Below are positions 8,836 through 17,246 of a stretch of DNA of 64,000 bases, in pieces. The notes under the pieces were generated by a model. That model saw only the letters and a list, made by a program, of their open reading frames with translations. It did not search any database and was not told the DNA's origin. Both the position numbers and the translations under genes were made by a program. The DNA is from CALJFL01 sp039964455 (GTDB lineage Bacteria; Pseudomonadota; Gammaproteobacteria; Pseudomonadales; Halieaceae). Position 1 is the stretch's first letter; each line of letters starts with the position of its first letter. The DNA lies in NCBI GenBank assembly GCA_039964455.1, contig JBDVXK010000012.1, forward strand, positions 722,810 through 786,809, given 5' to 3'.

Positions 8836-10014
8836 ATGTCAGCATCTCGGGATAGCGGTTCCTTATCGGTAGACGTCAACAGTAATGTAGCACTGTTGAG
8901 CGCTATCTATCTCAGCGTGATTGGTGCGGCGGTTTTCATTGTCCAGCCCGGCTTCGTGCAGGGTCTTGTTGAATTCTACGGCTTCAATGAGCAGCAAGCG
9001 GGTTACATCGCCTCGGCGGAGATCTGGGGGCTGGCGCTGACCACGGTGGTGCTTGCACTGGGCGGCCATAACTACAGCTGGCAGCGTATCTTCCGATTAT
9101 CCATCGTACTCTTTGTATTGGGGAATCTTGCCTCCACCCTCACCGATGAACTCTTCGCCTTCAGCGTACTGCGCTTCATCACCGGCCTGGGCTCCGGTGG
9201 CCTGGTGTCACTCACCTTTACCATCATCGGGCTGACCCGCCTTCCCGACCGTAATTTCGGCTTCCTCATCATGGGCGTCCTCACTTACGGCGCGCTGGGT
9301 TTATGGGTTTTTCCGACGGCACTGGCGATGGTGGGACTCAAGGGCATCATTATCTTTTTTGCGCTCTTCGGCGCCAGCGGCTGGTTATGCCTGTCACACG
9401 TTCCTGACTCTGGTGAAGAGCACTTGCAGGTAGAGGAAGATGCCGTCGACCTGGGCGGAACCTTTCGCATTCTGGCGATACTCGCGATGTTCACCTACTT
9501 CTTTGCCCAGGGCGTGATCTGGGCCTACCTGTTCCTCATAGGCCTGAACGGGGGTGTTGATGAGCAGGGAGTAGCCAACGGCCTGATGATTTCCCAGTTC
9601 CTGGGTATTGCCGGTGCCTTTGTCGCTGCAATGGCCGGCAGGCGCTTTGGCCGGGCCTGGCCGCTGGCGATAGGCGTACTGGGCGGCGCTGCCGTGCTGG
9701 CTGCCCTCTTTGGCGAGTTCACGGCCATGGTCTATGCGGTCACTGTGTGTGTTTACAATTTCGCCTGGAATATGACCCACCCATTCCTTCTGGGTGCCAT
9801 GTCCAGCTTCGACAAGCACGGCAGAGTCGTTGTTTATGCGGTGGCGGCGCAAATGCTGGGCCTGGCGGTAGGGCCGGCGTTTGCGGCCAGTCTACTGGGG
9901 GATGGCAACTACGATCGGGTAATTGTTGCCGGCATGTTGCTGTTCGTACTCTCTTACGTGCTGATACTGATCCCGCTTATCAACCACTACAAAGCCGTGC
10001 ATCGCACCAGCTAG
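8836..10014 (+). CDS. MFS transporter
   Basis: Seen: 392 hydrophobic residues with about twelve predicted membrane segments, the first at NVALLSAIYLSVIGAAVFIV. Family features include a short charged loop after the second and third segments and a central break near VPDSGEEHLQVEEDAVDLGG. I start at ATG 8836, which has GGAG five bases before it; GTG 8818 is an alternative. The gene diverges from the SDR-PLP-kinase group across a 264-base gap in which I see no clear operator. It ends eight bases from the convergent reductase gene. A role in uptake or export of the amino-alcohol type substrate is only a guess from position. Confidence 0.85.
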   Translation: MSASRDSGSLSVDVNSNVALLSAIYLSVIGAAVFIVQPGFVQGLVEFYGFNEQQAGYIASAEIWGLALTTVVLALGGHNYSWQRIFRLSIVLFVLGNLASTLTDELFAFSVLRFITGLGSGGLVSLTFTIIGLTRLPDRNFGFLIMGVLTYGALGLWVFPTALAMVGLKGIIIFFALFGASGWLCLSHVPDSGEEHLQVEEDAVDLGGTFRILAILAMFTYFFAQGVIWAYLFLIGLNGGVDEQGVANGLMISQFLGIAGAFVAAMAGRRFGRAWPLAIGVLGGAAVLAALFGEFTAMVYAVTVCVYNFAWNMTHPFLLGAMSSFDKHGRVVVYAVAAQMLGLAVGPAFAASLLGDGNYDRVIVAGMLLFVLSYVLILIPLINHYKAVHRTS

Positions 10015-10021
10015 GACTTTA

Positions 10022-11497
10022 TCAGTGAGAATCCGGCTGCCCTTGCCCGGGTATCCAGGCAGGCGCCAGTAGACGGCGTTTACCGTCGAAGGATTTGGCA
10101 ATACCGGGCTCGTCCAGATCCTGCCTGTCCCACAGCTCGCAAGTGACCTGCTTGTGCTTCTGGTCCAGACCCTCGCAATAGTTACTGTAGCGACAAATTA
10201 TCACCTCCGGCCCATAGCCGGTTCGGACTTTTTCGAACCAATCGGGATCGGCCAGCGCCTGCCGCGCCAATCCTATGATGTCGGCTTTATCGGACTGCAG
10301 AATCTGCTCCGCATGCTCAAAACCAAAAATGCCACCAGCCACTACAACAGGCGTATCAAGCCCGTTATCGCGAAGGGTCTGGCGAATCACCGACACCGGC
10401 TCTATATTGCGGCCAAAAGGACCCTGCTCATCGGAGATGTAACCGGGCATGCACTCATAGCCACTGCGTCCCGTATAGGGATAGGCGGCCCAACCCACCT
10501 TGGGTTGTTTGGCGTCGTCGAACTTGCCACCGCGAGACAGTGACAGGAAGTCCATGCCAGCCTCGGCGAATACCTTGCCAAAGTAACAGGCGTCATCCAG
10601 GCGATTACCCTGCTCAACAATTTCATCGCTGAGAAAGCGGCAACCCACCACAAATTCAGGGCCCGTTGCCTCGCGTACTGCCTGATACACCTCCAGCGGA
10701 AGTCGCACCCGGTTTTCGCGAGCGCCACCGTAGCCGTCGCTGCGAGTGTTGGTGGCTGACAGGAAAGACGCCATGGTATAGGCATGGGCGTAATGTAATT
10801 CCACGCCGTCGAAACCAGCCTGCTCCGCCCGCGACGCGGCGCTGGCAAACAAACCCGGCAGGGTTTGTGGCAGCTCGGCAATCGCAGGAATCTGGGTATC
10901 GGTCACTCTTTCGCGATACCCCAACTGCATATCCTCCCACTCCTTGGCGGTCAGAACCTCCTGCAAACCCTCTGCGGGCAACGCCAGCAGGGCGTCCCGA
11001 ACAGCGGCCTCCTCTGTGTCAGCCAATCCAAGTGCGCTGCGATGGGCCTCGGTAATGGGCAGGAATCGCTGCAAAAATTTGTCGGGATCGGGTCGCCGGC
11101 GAATTGATAGGAAATCGATTATCTGGATGAGAAGACGAGTCTGACCGTCGCTCGCCTCACGCACGACATCTGCAAGTTTTTTCAATCCCGGCACATAACG
11201 GTCATCACCGATGCGCAATAGCGGCCCGCTGGGAATATCGCGAATACCGGTGGCTTCAACCACGATGACCCCAGGCTTGCCCTGGGCAAAGCGTTCATAC
11301 CACTGCAGCACGTCGTCGGTGACTTCACCCGCTTCATTGGAGCGCCACGGCACCATGGCCGGCACCCAGGTACGCTGCGTGAGTGACATAGGGCCAACCT
11401 GCAACGGACTGAAGAGCAGGCTGTCAGCTGCCTCGCTGGCGCTGGGCCAGTCATCTTCGACGGCGGTATATTTAATGCGTTCGGCTGGCTTCCACAT
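10022..11497 (-). CDS. Old-yellow-enzyme family NADH:flavin oxidoreductase
   Basis: Flavin-dependent reductase of an activated C=C bond. Seen: 491 residues with an FMN-binding TIM barrel. The N-terminal part reads LLFSPLQVGPMSLTQR, and the active-site segment is VELHYAHAYTMASFLS followed by RSDGYGGARENRVRLPLEV. The C-terminal Cys-containing stretch ICRYSNYCEGLDQKHK is unusual and could hold a metal or disulfide; no full Fe-S/FAD module of the 2,4-dienoyl-CoA reductase type follows. ATG 11497 is chosen over TTG 11515. A MarR-type operator (11527-11542) lies just upstream, and the marR gene is in the same orientation, so this reductase belongs to the aromatic-CoA regulon. Probable substrate: an unsaturated alicyclic CoA ester; not proven. 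Confidence 0.85.
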   Translation of the reverse strand: MWKPAERIKYTAVEDDWPSASEAADSLLFSPLQVGPMSLTQRTWVPAMVPWRSNEAGEVTDDVLQWYERFAQGKPGVIVVEATGIRDIPSGPLLRIGDDRYVPGLKKLADVVREASDGQTRLLIQIIDFLSIRRRPDPDKFLQRFLPITEAHRSALGLADTEEAAVRDALLALPAEGLQEVLTAKEWEDMQLGYRERVTDTQIPAIAELPQTLPGLFASAASRAEQAGFDGVELHYAHAYTMASFLSATNTRSDGYGGARENRVRLPLEVYQAVREATGPEFVVGCRFLSDEIVEQGNRLDDACYFGKVFAEAGMDFLSLSRGGKFDDAKQPKVGWAAYPYTGRSGYECMPGYISDEQGPFGRNIEPVSVIRQTLRDNGLDTPVVVAGGIFGFEHAEQILQSDKADIIGLARQALADPDWFEKVRTGYGPEVIICRYSNYCEGLDQKHKQVTCELWDRQDLDEPGIAKSFDGKRRLLAPAWIPGQGQPDSH

Positions 11498-11526
11498 GGT
11501 ATTGATTCCGGGCAAACAATGTGGAT

Positions 11527-11542
11527 ATTTTAGACTTAAAAT
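11527..11542. promoter_or_regulatory. MarR operator, site A
   Basis: ATTTTA-GACT-TAAAAT, an inverted repeat with perfect six-base arms. It lies 29 bases upstream of the reductase start. The flanks (GAT before, GTTT after) match site B, so conservation extends beyond the core. Confidence 0.7.
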
Positions 11543-11576
11543 GTTTGGGGGCGCAAGCCCTCGATTCGCGCGTTAC

Positions 11577-12056
11577 CTAGAGGCCCTGTTTCACTCGCTG
11601 CAGTAAGCCCATCAGCTGCTCTACTTCATCCGATTCAAGCTGGCCCAGCATGCTGATCACCCACTGCTCGTGTTGCTCGGCCATTTTACGAAACAGCTTA
11701 CGCCCTTTGGGGGTCAGCTTCACAATAAAGGTTCTGCGGTTGTCGGGTACCGCGTTGCGATCAATCAAGCCCTCTTTGACCAGCTGCGAGGCGATCCCGG
11801 AGACGTTACCGCCGGACACCATCATTCGCTGCGACAATTGCCCCATAGTGAGGCCGTCAGGCGCCCTTTCCAGCTGAGCCAGTAAATCGAACCTGGGCAA
11901 AGTCGTGTCAAAGGATTCCCGTAATGCGGTGCGCAGCGCCGTTTCTATCATGCTGGAGCAGGTCAGCAGGCGCAGCCACAGCTTCACAGAGTGGTGATCG
12001 TCCTCCTGCAGGCGGGTTTCATGATCCAGCGCAAGACTTTTGACAGGCTCAACCAT
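11577..12056 (-). CDS. MarR-family transcriptional regulator
   Basis: Winged-helix repressor, 159 residues, probably ligand-released. Seen: helix-turn-helix region GLTMGQLSQRMMVSGGNVSG, followed by a wing-like VKEGLIDRNAVPDNRR and TFIVKLTPKGRKLF, all typical of MarR proteins. I start at ATG 12056, which has GAAGGTG just upstream; the longer GTG start at 12107 would run through the operator. It is transcribed away from the monooxygenase/reductase operon. Known: auxin-degradation loci (iac, iad) use MarR regulators that respond to the aromatic substrate. Inference: it binds sites A-D and controls five transcription units, including its own gene. The ligand may be indole-3-acetate or a CoA ester. 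Confidence 0.92.
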   Translation of the reverse strand: MVEPVKSLALDHETRLQEDDHHSVKLWLRLLTCSSMIETALRTALRESFDTTLPRFDLLAQLERAPDGLTMGQLSQRMMVSGGNVSGIASQLVKEGLIDRNAVPDNRRTFIVKLTPKGRKLFRKMAEQHEQWVISMLGQLESDEVEQLMGLLQRVKQGL

Positions 12057-12073
12057 ATTCACCTTCAATCGAT

Positions 12074-12089
12074 ATTTTATATTTAAAAT
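12074..12089. promoter_or_regulatory. MarR operator, site B
   Basis: ATTTTA-TATT-TAAAAT with perfect six-base arms, in the 126-base gap between marR and the divergent monooxygenase/reductase operon. A TATACT hexamer at 12098-12103 could be the -10 of the plus-strand promoter, with the operator in its spacer. Confidence 0.72.
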
Positions 12090-12111
12090 GTTTACGCTAT
12101 ACTGCACAAAC

Positions 12112-12127
12112 TTTTTAAGTCTAAACT
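12112..12127. promoter_or_regulatory. MarR operator, site C (degenerate)
   Basis: TTTTTA-AGTC-TAAACT, two mismatches from the ATTTTA-N4-TAAAAT consensus; its centre AGTC is the reverse complement of the centre of site A. It lies downstream of site B, before the monooxygenase/reductase gene. Two sites in one promoter region could allow cooperative binding. Confidence 0.5.
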
Positions 12128-12182
12128 ATTGTCACGGGTATAGCGATTTCGGTCAGCTCACCCCTAAACGTTGGAGACGAGA

Positions 12183-14510
12183 ATGAAAATAGTCTGTCTG
12201 GGCGGCGGCCCCTCTGGCCTGTATCTTGCCATTTCCATGAAACTCCGGGATGCCTCCCACGATATCACCGTCTACGAGCGCAACAAGCCAGACGACACCT
12301 TCGGCTGGGGCGTGGTGTTTTCCGACCAGACGGTAGAGAACCTGATCGCCAATGATCCTGTCAGCGGCGAGCGAATAGCGGCCGAGTTTATCCACTGGGA
12401 CATGATTGACTGCTTCGTTAATGGCGAGCTGGAGCGCTCTGACGGTCACGGGTTTATTGGGCTGGGCCGCAAGCGCATGCTGCAACTGCTACACGAACGC
12501 TGCCTGGAACTGGGCGTCAAACTGGAGTTTGAAAGCGAGTTCGACGTCGCCGACATCGACACGCGTTTTGCCGATGCCGATGTTGTGGTGGCGGCAGATG
12601 GCCTGAACTCGAAAGTCCGCAACTCCGATCTGGATACCTTCGACTGCAGCATAGACCTGCGCTGCAACAAGTTCGTCTGGCTGGGCACCAAACAGACCTT
12701 CCACGATGCCTTTACCTTCATTTTCGAGGAAACCGAGCACGGCTGGATCTGGGCACACTGCTACCAGTTCGACCAGGACACCTCCACGTTCATCGTCGAG
12801 TGCAACCCGGACGTTTACGATGCCATCGGTTTTGACACGATGAGCCACGAGGAAAGCGCTGAGACCTGCCGCAAAATCTTCGAGAAATACCTTGATGGCC
12901 ACGAGCTGATGACTAACTCAGCGCACATCCGTGGCTCTGCCTGGATCAGCTTCCCGCACGTGTTGTGCCGCAACTGGGTGAAGAACGATCGCGTGGTGTT
13001 GATCGGCGACGCTGCCCACACAGCGCACTTCTCCATAGGCTCCGGCACCAAGCTGGGACTTGAGGATTCGATCGCCCTGGCCGAACACCTGACGCGCGAT
13101 GCGGATATACCCACCGCCCTGCATGCCTACCAGAAGGAGCGCGAGGTTGACGCACTGCGGCTGCAAAGCGCCGCCCGCAACGCGATGATCTGGTTCGAGG
13201 ATGTGCCCCGCTATGCCAGCGCCTTCGACCTCAAGCAATTCAACTATTCCATGCTGACTCGCAGCCAACGCGTCAGCCACGAGAATCTTCGCCTGCGCGA
13301 CCCACAATGGCTTGAAGGCATGGAGAAACACCTGGCCAGGAAAGCCCTGGGCGACAGCTTCGACGAGGCCGTACCGCCCATGTTCCTGCCCTACCAACTG
13401 CGCGATATGGCCTTGATTAACCGGGTGGTGGTATCACCCATGTCAATGTACAGCGCTCAGGATGGCATGCCGGATGACTGGCATCTTGTGCACTACGGAG
13501 AACTCGCCAAAGGCGGAGCCGGGCTTGTCTACACCGAGATGACCGATATTTCCCCCGAGGCCCGCATCACGCCGGGATGCACCGGCATCTGGAATGATGA
13601 GCAGGAAGCGGCTTGGCGACGCATCAACGAATTTGTACACACCCATACCCAGGCCAAATTGGCACTGCAGTTGGGCCACGCCGGCCCCAAAGGTGCCACC
13701 AAGGAGCCGTGGAACTGGGACCCAACCATTCTGGACGAGCCGCTGCCCGCCGGTGAAGATTGGCCGCTGGTATCGGCCAGCGCTATCCCCTTTGATGCCC
13801 ACATGCAGGTTCCGGCAGAAATCACACGGGAACAAATGGACCAGGTGTGCGAACAATTTGTCGAAGCAACACAGCGCGCTGATCGCGCCGGCTTCGACCT
13901 GGTGGAGTTACATGCAGCCCACGGTTATCTGATCTCGGCATTTATCACCCCGCTGCTTAACCAGCGCAGCGACGAGTACGGCGGCAGCCTGGAGAACAGG
14001 CTGCGCTACCCACTGGAAGTGTTCACCGCAATGCGTGCCGTGTGGCCAGACAGCAAGCCAATGTCAGTGCGCATATCTGCCCACGACTGGATGGAAGAAG
14101 CCGGAAACACCCAGGAAGATGCGCTGGCGATTGCTCAGGCGTTCATCGCCGCCGGCGCCGATATCATTGATGTGTCCAGCGGCCAGACCTCGCACCAGGC
14201 CAAACCACAGCCCGGACGGATGTTCCAGACGCCGCTGTCTGACCGCATACGCAACGAAGGCGGTATCGCCACCATGGCGGTTGGCAATATCTATGAAGTA
14301 GACCACGTGAACAGCATTGTTGCCGCCGGCCGCGCCGATCTGGTTTGCCTGGCAAGGCCTCACCTGGCTGATCCCAACTGGACCCTGCGTGCGGCGGCCG
14401 AGATGGGTTATACCGGTGTTGGCGTGGCAGAACAAAAACAATACTTCATGGGCTACAGACAACTGCACACCAACCTGCAACGCGCTGCCGAGATGGCTAA
14501 AACGCAATGA
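12183..14510 (+). CDS. Fused FAD monooxygenase/OYE reductase, 2-aminobenzoyl-CoA type
   Basis: Dearomatises an aryl-CoA ester by hydroxylation and hydride reduction. Seen: 775 residues in two parts. Residues 1 to about 390 are an FAD monooxygenase with GGGPSG at 7-12 and GDAAHTAHFSIGSGTKLG near 275. From about residue 400 there is an old-yellow-enzyme barrel with LALQLGHAGPKGA, ELHAAHGYLISAF near 576 and SDEYGGSLENRLRYP. Known: this architecture is that of 2-aminobenzoyl-CoA monooxygenase/reductase of Azoarcus, which gives a 2-amino-5-oxocyclohexenecarboxyl-CoA; salicylyl-CoA 5-hydroxylases share part of it. Start ATG 12183 has GGAG six bases upstream. It leads a seven-gene operon with four-base or smaller overlaps and lies behind operators B and C. 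Confidence 0.9.
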   Translation: MKIVCLGGGPSGLYLAISMKLRDASHDITVYERNKPDDTFGWGVVFSDQTVENLIANDPVSGERIAAEFIHWDMIDCFVNGELERSDGHGFIGLGRKRMLQLLHERCLELGVKLEFESEFDVADIDTRFADADVVVAADGLNSKVRNSDLDTFDCSIDLRCNKFVWLGTKQTFHDAFTFIFEETEHGWIWAHCYQFDQDTSTFIVECNPDVYDAIGFDTMSHEESAETCRKIFEKYLDGHELMTNSAHIRGSAWISFPHVLCRNWVKNDRVVLIGDAAHTAHFSIGSGTKLGLEDSIALAEHLTRDADIPTALHAYQKEREVDALRLQSAARNAMIWFEDVPRYASAFDLKQFNYSMLTRSQRVSHENLRLRDPQWLEGMEKHLARKALGDSFDEAVPPMFLPYQLRDMALINRVVVSPMSMYSAQDGMPDDWHLVHYGELAKGGAGLVYTEMTDISPEARITPGCTGIWNDEQEAAWRRINEFVHTHTQAKLALQLGHAGPKGATKEPWNWDPTILDEPLPAGEDWPLVSASAIPFDAHMQVPAEITREQMDQVCEQFVEATQRADRAGFDLVELHAAHGYLISAFITPLLNQRSDEYGGSLENRLRYPLEVFTAMRAVWPDSKPMSVRISAHDWMEEAGNTQEDALAIAQAFIAAGADIIDVSSGQTSHQAKPQPGRMFQTPLSDRIRNEGGIATMAVGNIYEVDHVNSIVAAGRADLVCLARPHLADPNWTLRAAAEMGYTGVGVAEQKQYFMGYRQLHTNLQRAAEMAKTQ

Positions 14511-15262
14511 AACATGCGCTGGTCACCGGAGCCGGTAGTGGCATAGGTGCGGTTATCGCAATCAGCCTGGCTGATGCCGGTTATCGCGTGAGTCTGCTGG
14601 GCAGACGACTGGAGCCACTGGCCCAGACCGCCGGCCTCGCCCCTGAGTCCAGTTGCCAGGCTATCAGCTGTGATGTTGGCCTTGCCGATGACGTGGCACG
14701 AGCATTCGCTGACGCCAGCGATGGCTTCGGTGATATCGACGTGCTGATCAACTGCGCCGGCGTCGCGCCCACGGCTCCCTTCCACAAACTCGACAGTGCG
14801 CAGTGGCAGGCCGTACTCAATACCAATCTCAATGGTGTATTCAATTGCACCTCGCAGGTAATCCATGGCATGCGGGAGCGCCGCGCTGGTCGAATCATCA
14901 ACATCGCCAGCACTGCCTCTCTGAAAGGCTACGCCTATGTCAGCGCCTACTGCGCTGCCAAGCATGGGGTATTGGGATTAACCCGGGCACTGGCACTGGA
15001 AACTGCCGAGCTTGGAATTACAGTCAATGCCATTTGCCCGGGCTATACTGACACAGAGATTATTCGTCAGTCTGTGCAACAGATTGTCGAGAAAACCGGG
15101 CGCAGTGAGGAACAGGCACTGGCCCAATTCACCAACACCAACCCGCAGGGACGGCTGATTCAGCCCGACGAGATTGCCGGTACCGCCCTTTGGCTGTGCT
15201 CAGAGGCAGCCCGGTCGGTAACCGGACAGGCTATTTCCGTAAGCGGTGGAGAAACGATGTAA
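14507..15262 (+). CDS. SDR oxidoreductase
   Basis: Seen: 251 residues; Rossmann motif VTGAGSGIGAVIA at about 6-18; NCAGVAP of the NAG motif; catalytic Ser in NIASTASL; and Tyr-x3-Lys in VSAYCAAKHG. ITVNAICPGYTDTEI is the classical SDR segment after the catalytic lysine. It starts inside the ATGA overlap with the monooxygenase/reductase, so its translation is coupled to it. Inference: it reduces the ring ketone of the dearomatised CoA ester, or oxidises a 3-hydroxyacyl-CoA. Sequence alone does not separate these. Confidence 0.9.
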   Translation: MKHALVTGAGSGIGAVIAISLADAGYRVSLLGRRLEPLAQTAGLAPESSCQAISCDVGLADDVARAFADASDGFGDIDVLINCAGVAPTAPFHKLDSAQWQAVLNTNLNGVFNCTSQVIHGMRERRAGRIINIASTASLKGYAYVSAYCAAKHGVLGLTRALALETAELGITVNAICPGYTDTEIIRQSVQQIVEKTGRSEEQALAQFTNTNPQGRLIQPDEIAGTALWLCSEAARSVTGQAISVSGGETM

Positions 15263-16074
15263 TGCAAAGCACCTCAATGAGCGACTACCAGGCTGAACAC
15301 TTCCTGTGGGAAGCCGAAGGCGGCGTCGCCACAATTACGCTGAACCGGCCGGAGCGCAAGAATCCTCTCACCTTCGATTCCTATGCCGAGCTGCGTGACC
15401 TGTTTCGCGCACTGGTCTATGCCGACGACATACACGCCGTAGTGGTGCGCGGTGCCGGTGGCAACTTCTGCTCAGGCGGCGATGTTCACGAAATCATCGG
15501 CCCCCTGACCAAGATGAATATGAAAGAGCTGATGGGCTTTACCCGCATGACCGGTGACCTCGTAAAGGCTATGCGCGCATGCCCCCAACCCGTTCTCAGT
15601 GCTGTGCAGGGTATCTGCGCGGGCGCCGGCGCCATCATCGCCATGAGCAGCGACCTGCGCTATGCCAGCGCTGATGCGAAAGTCGCCTTTCTGTTCAACC
15701 GTGTAGGCCTGGCTGGATGCGACATGGGCGCCTGCGCCATATTGCCGAGGATTATCGGCCAGGGCCGGGCCAGTGAACTGCTGTACTCCGGGCGTTCATT
15801 GAAAGCGGAAGAAGGAGAGCGTTGGGGCTTTTTCAATAGCGTCAGCGAAGACCCTTACGCTGCAGCCCTGGCGATGGCCCAACGCATCACCAGCGGCCCG
15901 ACCTTCGCCAACGGCATCACCAAAACACAGCTGCAGCATGAATGGAATATGTCGGTAGACCAGGCTATTGAGGCGGAAGCACAAGCACAGGCAATCTGTA
16001 TGAAAACCGAGGACTTTGTCCGCGCCTACAATGCCTTCGTGTCCAAGGAATCGCCGGTTTTCCAGGGAGACTGA
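15262..16074 (+). CDS. Crotonase-family enzyme, non-canonical active site
   Basis: Enoyl-CoA hydratase/isomerase superfamily, 270 residues. Seen: the oxyanion-hole segments NFCSGGD (about 68-74) and GICAGAGA (about 118-124) are present. By my alignment the two catalytic glutamates of enoyl-CoA hydratase are absent: the first is Ile125 and the second Phe145. An acidic Asp154 in GLAGCDMGAC sits where other crotonases, such as dehalogenases, place a catalytic Asp. It is thus more likely a ring hydrolase, isomerase or similar enzyme than a simple hydratase. It starts at ATG 15262 in a TAATG overlap with the SDR stop. Operon position suggests action on an alicyclic CoA intermediate, perhaps ring opening. 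Confidence 0.85.
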   Translation: MQSTSMSDYQAEHFLWEAEGGVATITLNRPERKNPLTFDSYAELRDLFRALVYADDIHAVVVRGAGGNFCSGGDVHEIIGPLTKMNMKELMGFTRMTGDLVKAMRACPQPVLSAVQGICAGAGAIIAMSSDLRYASADAKVAFLFNRVGLAGCDMGACAILPRIIGQGRASELLYSGRSLKAEEGERWGFFNSVSEDPYAAALAMAQRITSGPTFANGITKTQLQHEWNMSVDQAIEAEAQAQAICMKTEDFVRAYNAFVSKESPVFQGD

Positions 16075-16076
16075 AC

Positions 16077-17246
16077 ATGGCTGATAACAGTTTTCTACAA
16101 TGGCCATTTCTGGAAGACAGCCACCGAACACTGGCCGCGGAATTGGACCGGTGGGCCGGAGACAAGCTCCCGGGGCTGGTAGCCAATGAGCACGAAGACC
16201 TGGATGGTACCTGCGTAGGCATCGTTCGTGCACTGGGTGAAGCCGGCTTTACCGGCTACGCGGTGCCGGCCAGTGCCGGTGGTATCACTGAAAAACTCGA
16301 TGTGCGCAGCCTTTGCGTAATTCGGGAGACCCTGGGACGGCATCATGCACTGGCCGACTTCGCCTTTGCCATGCAGGGTCTGGGTAGCGGACCGGTGTCA
16401 CTGTTTGGCACGGCCCAACAACAAGACAATTATCTGCGAGACGTGGCAACCGGTGACAAGCTATCCGCGTTTGCGCTGTCCGAGCCAGAAGCCGGCTCTG
16501 ATGTCGCCGCAATGGCAATGACCGCTGTAGAGGATGGGGACCACTACGTGCTCAACGGCCAGAAAACCTGGATATCAAATGCCGGCATCGCCACGTTCTA
16601 CACGGTATTCGCCCGCACCGGCGAGGCACCTGGCGCCAAGGGCATAAGCTGTTTCATCGTCGACGCCGACACCCCGGGGTTCGAGGTCACAGAGCGCATA
16701 GACCTGGTTGCGCCGCACCCGCTGGGTACGCTGACGCTGACCGACTGCAGGGTTCCCAAGGCCAACCTGGTGGGCGAAGCTGGCCGTGGCTTTGGCATCG
16801 CCATGGCCACGCTGGATGTATTCCGTTCCACCGTGGCAGCCGCTGCACTGGGTATGGCCAGACGCGCCATGAACGAAACGCTGGCGCACGTCGCCACTCG
16901 TGAGATCTTTGGCGGCACCCTCGCCGACCTGCAACTGGTACAGGGCAAGCTCTCAGATATGGCAGTAGCCGTCGATACCAGCGCACTGCTGGTGTACCGC
17001 TCGGCCTGGACCAAGGACTGTGTCGCCGACCGCGTAACGCGAGAAGCGGCCATGGCCAAGCTGCATGCCACCGAAGCCGCCCAGCAGGTGATTGATGCCG
17101 CGGTGCAGTTGCACGGTGGCCAAGGGGTCACTCGCGGCAACATCGTCGAGTCGCTGTATCGCGATATACGCGCCCTGCGGATCTATGAGGGCGCATCAGA
17201 GGTACAGCAAACCATCATCGCCAAGCAATCGTTGGCAGCCCTGTAA
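16077..17246 (+). CDS. Acyl-CoA dehydrogenase
   Basis: FAD-dependent alpha,beta-dehydrogenation of an acyl-CoA; electrons go to ETF. Seen: 389 residues in the usual three-part ACAD layout. The FAD/substrate motif FALSEPEAGSDVAAM is near 138-153, NGQKTWISNAG follows at about 160, QLHGGQGVTRG is near 342 and the catalytic Glu is about residue 371 in RIYEGASEVQ. It starts three bases after the crotonase stop. It would introduce a double bond in the ring or in the chain after opening. Substrate chain length cannot be told by eye. Confidence 0.92.
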   Translation: MADNSFLQWPFLEDSHRTLAAELDRWAGDKLPGLVANEHEDLDGTCVGIVRALGEAGFTGYAVPASAGGITEKLDVRSLCVIRETLGRHHALADFAFAMQGLGSGPVSLFGTAQQQDNYLRDVATGDKLSAFALSEPEAGSDVAAMAMTAVEDGDHYVLNGQKTWISNAGIATFYTVFARTGEAPGAKGISCFIVDADTPGFEVTERIDLVAPHPLGTLTLTDCRVPKANLVGEAGRGFGIAMATLDVFRSTVAAAALGMARRAMNETLAHVATREIFGGTLADLQLVQGKLSDMAVAVDTSALLVYRSAWTKDCVADRVTREAAMAKLHATEAAQQVIDAAVQLHGGQGVTRGNIVESLYRDIRALRIYEGASEVQQTIIAKQSLAAL

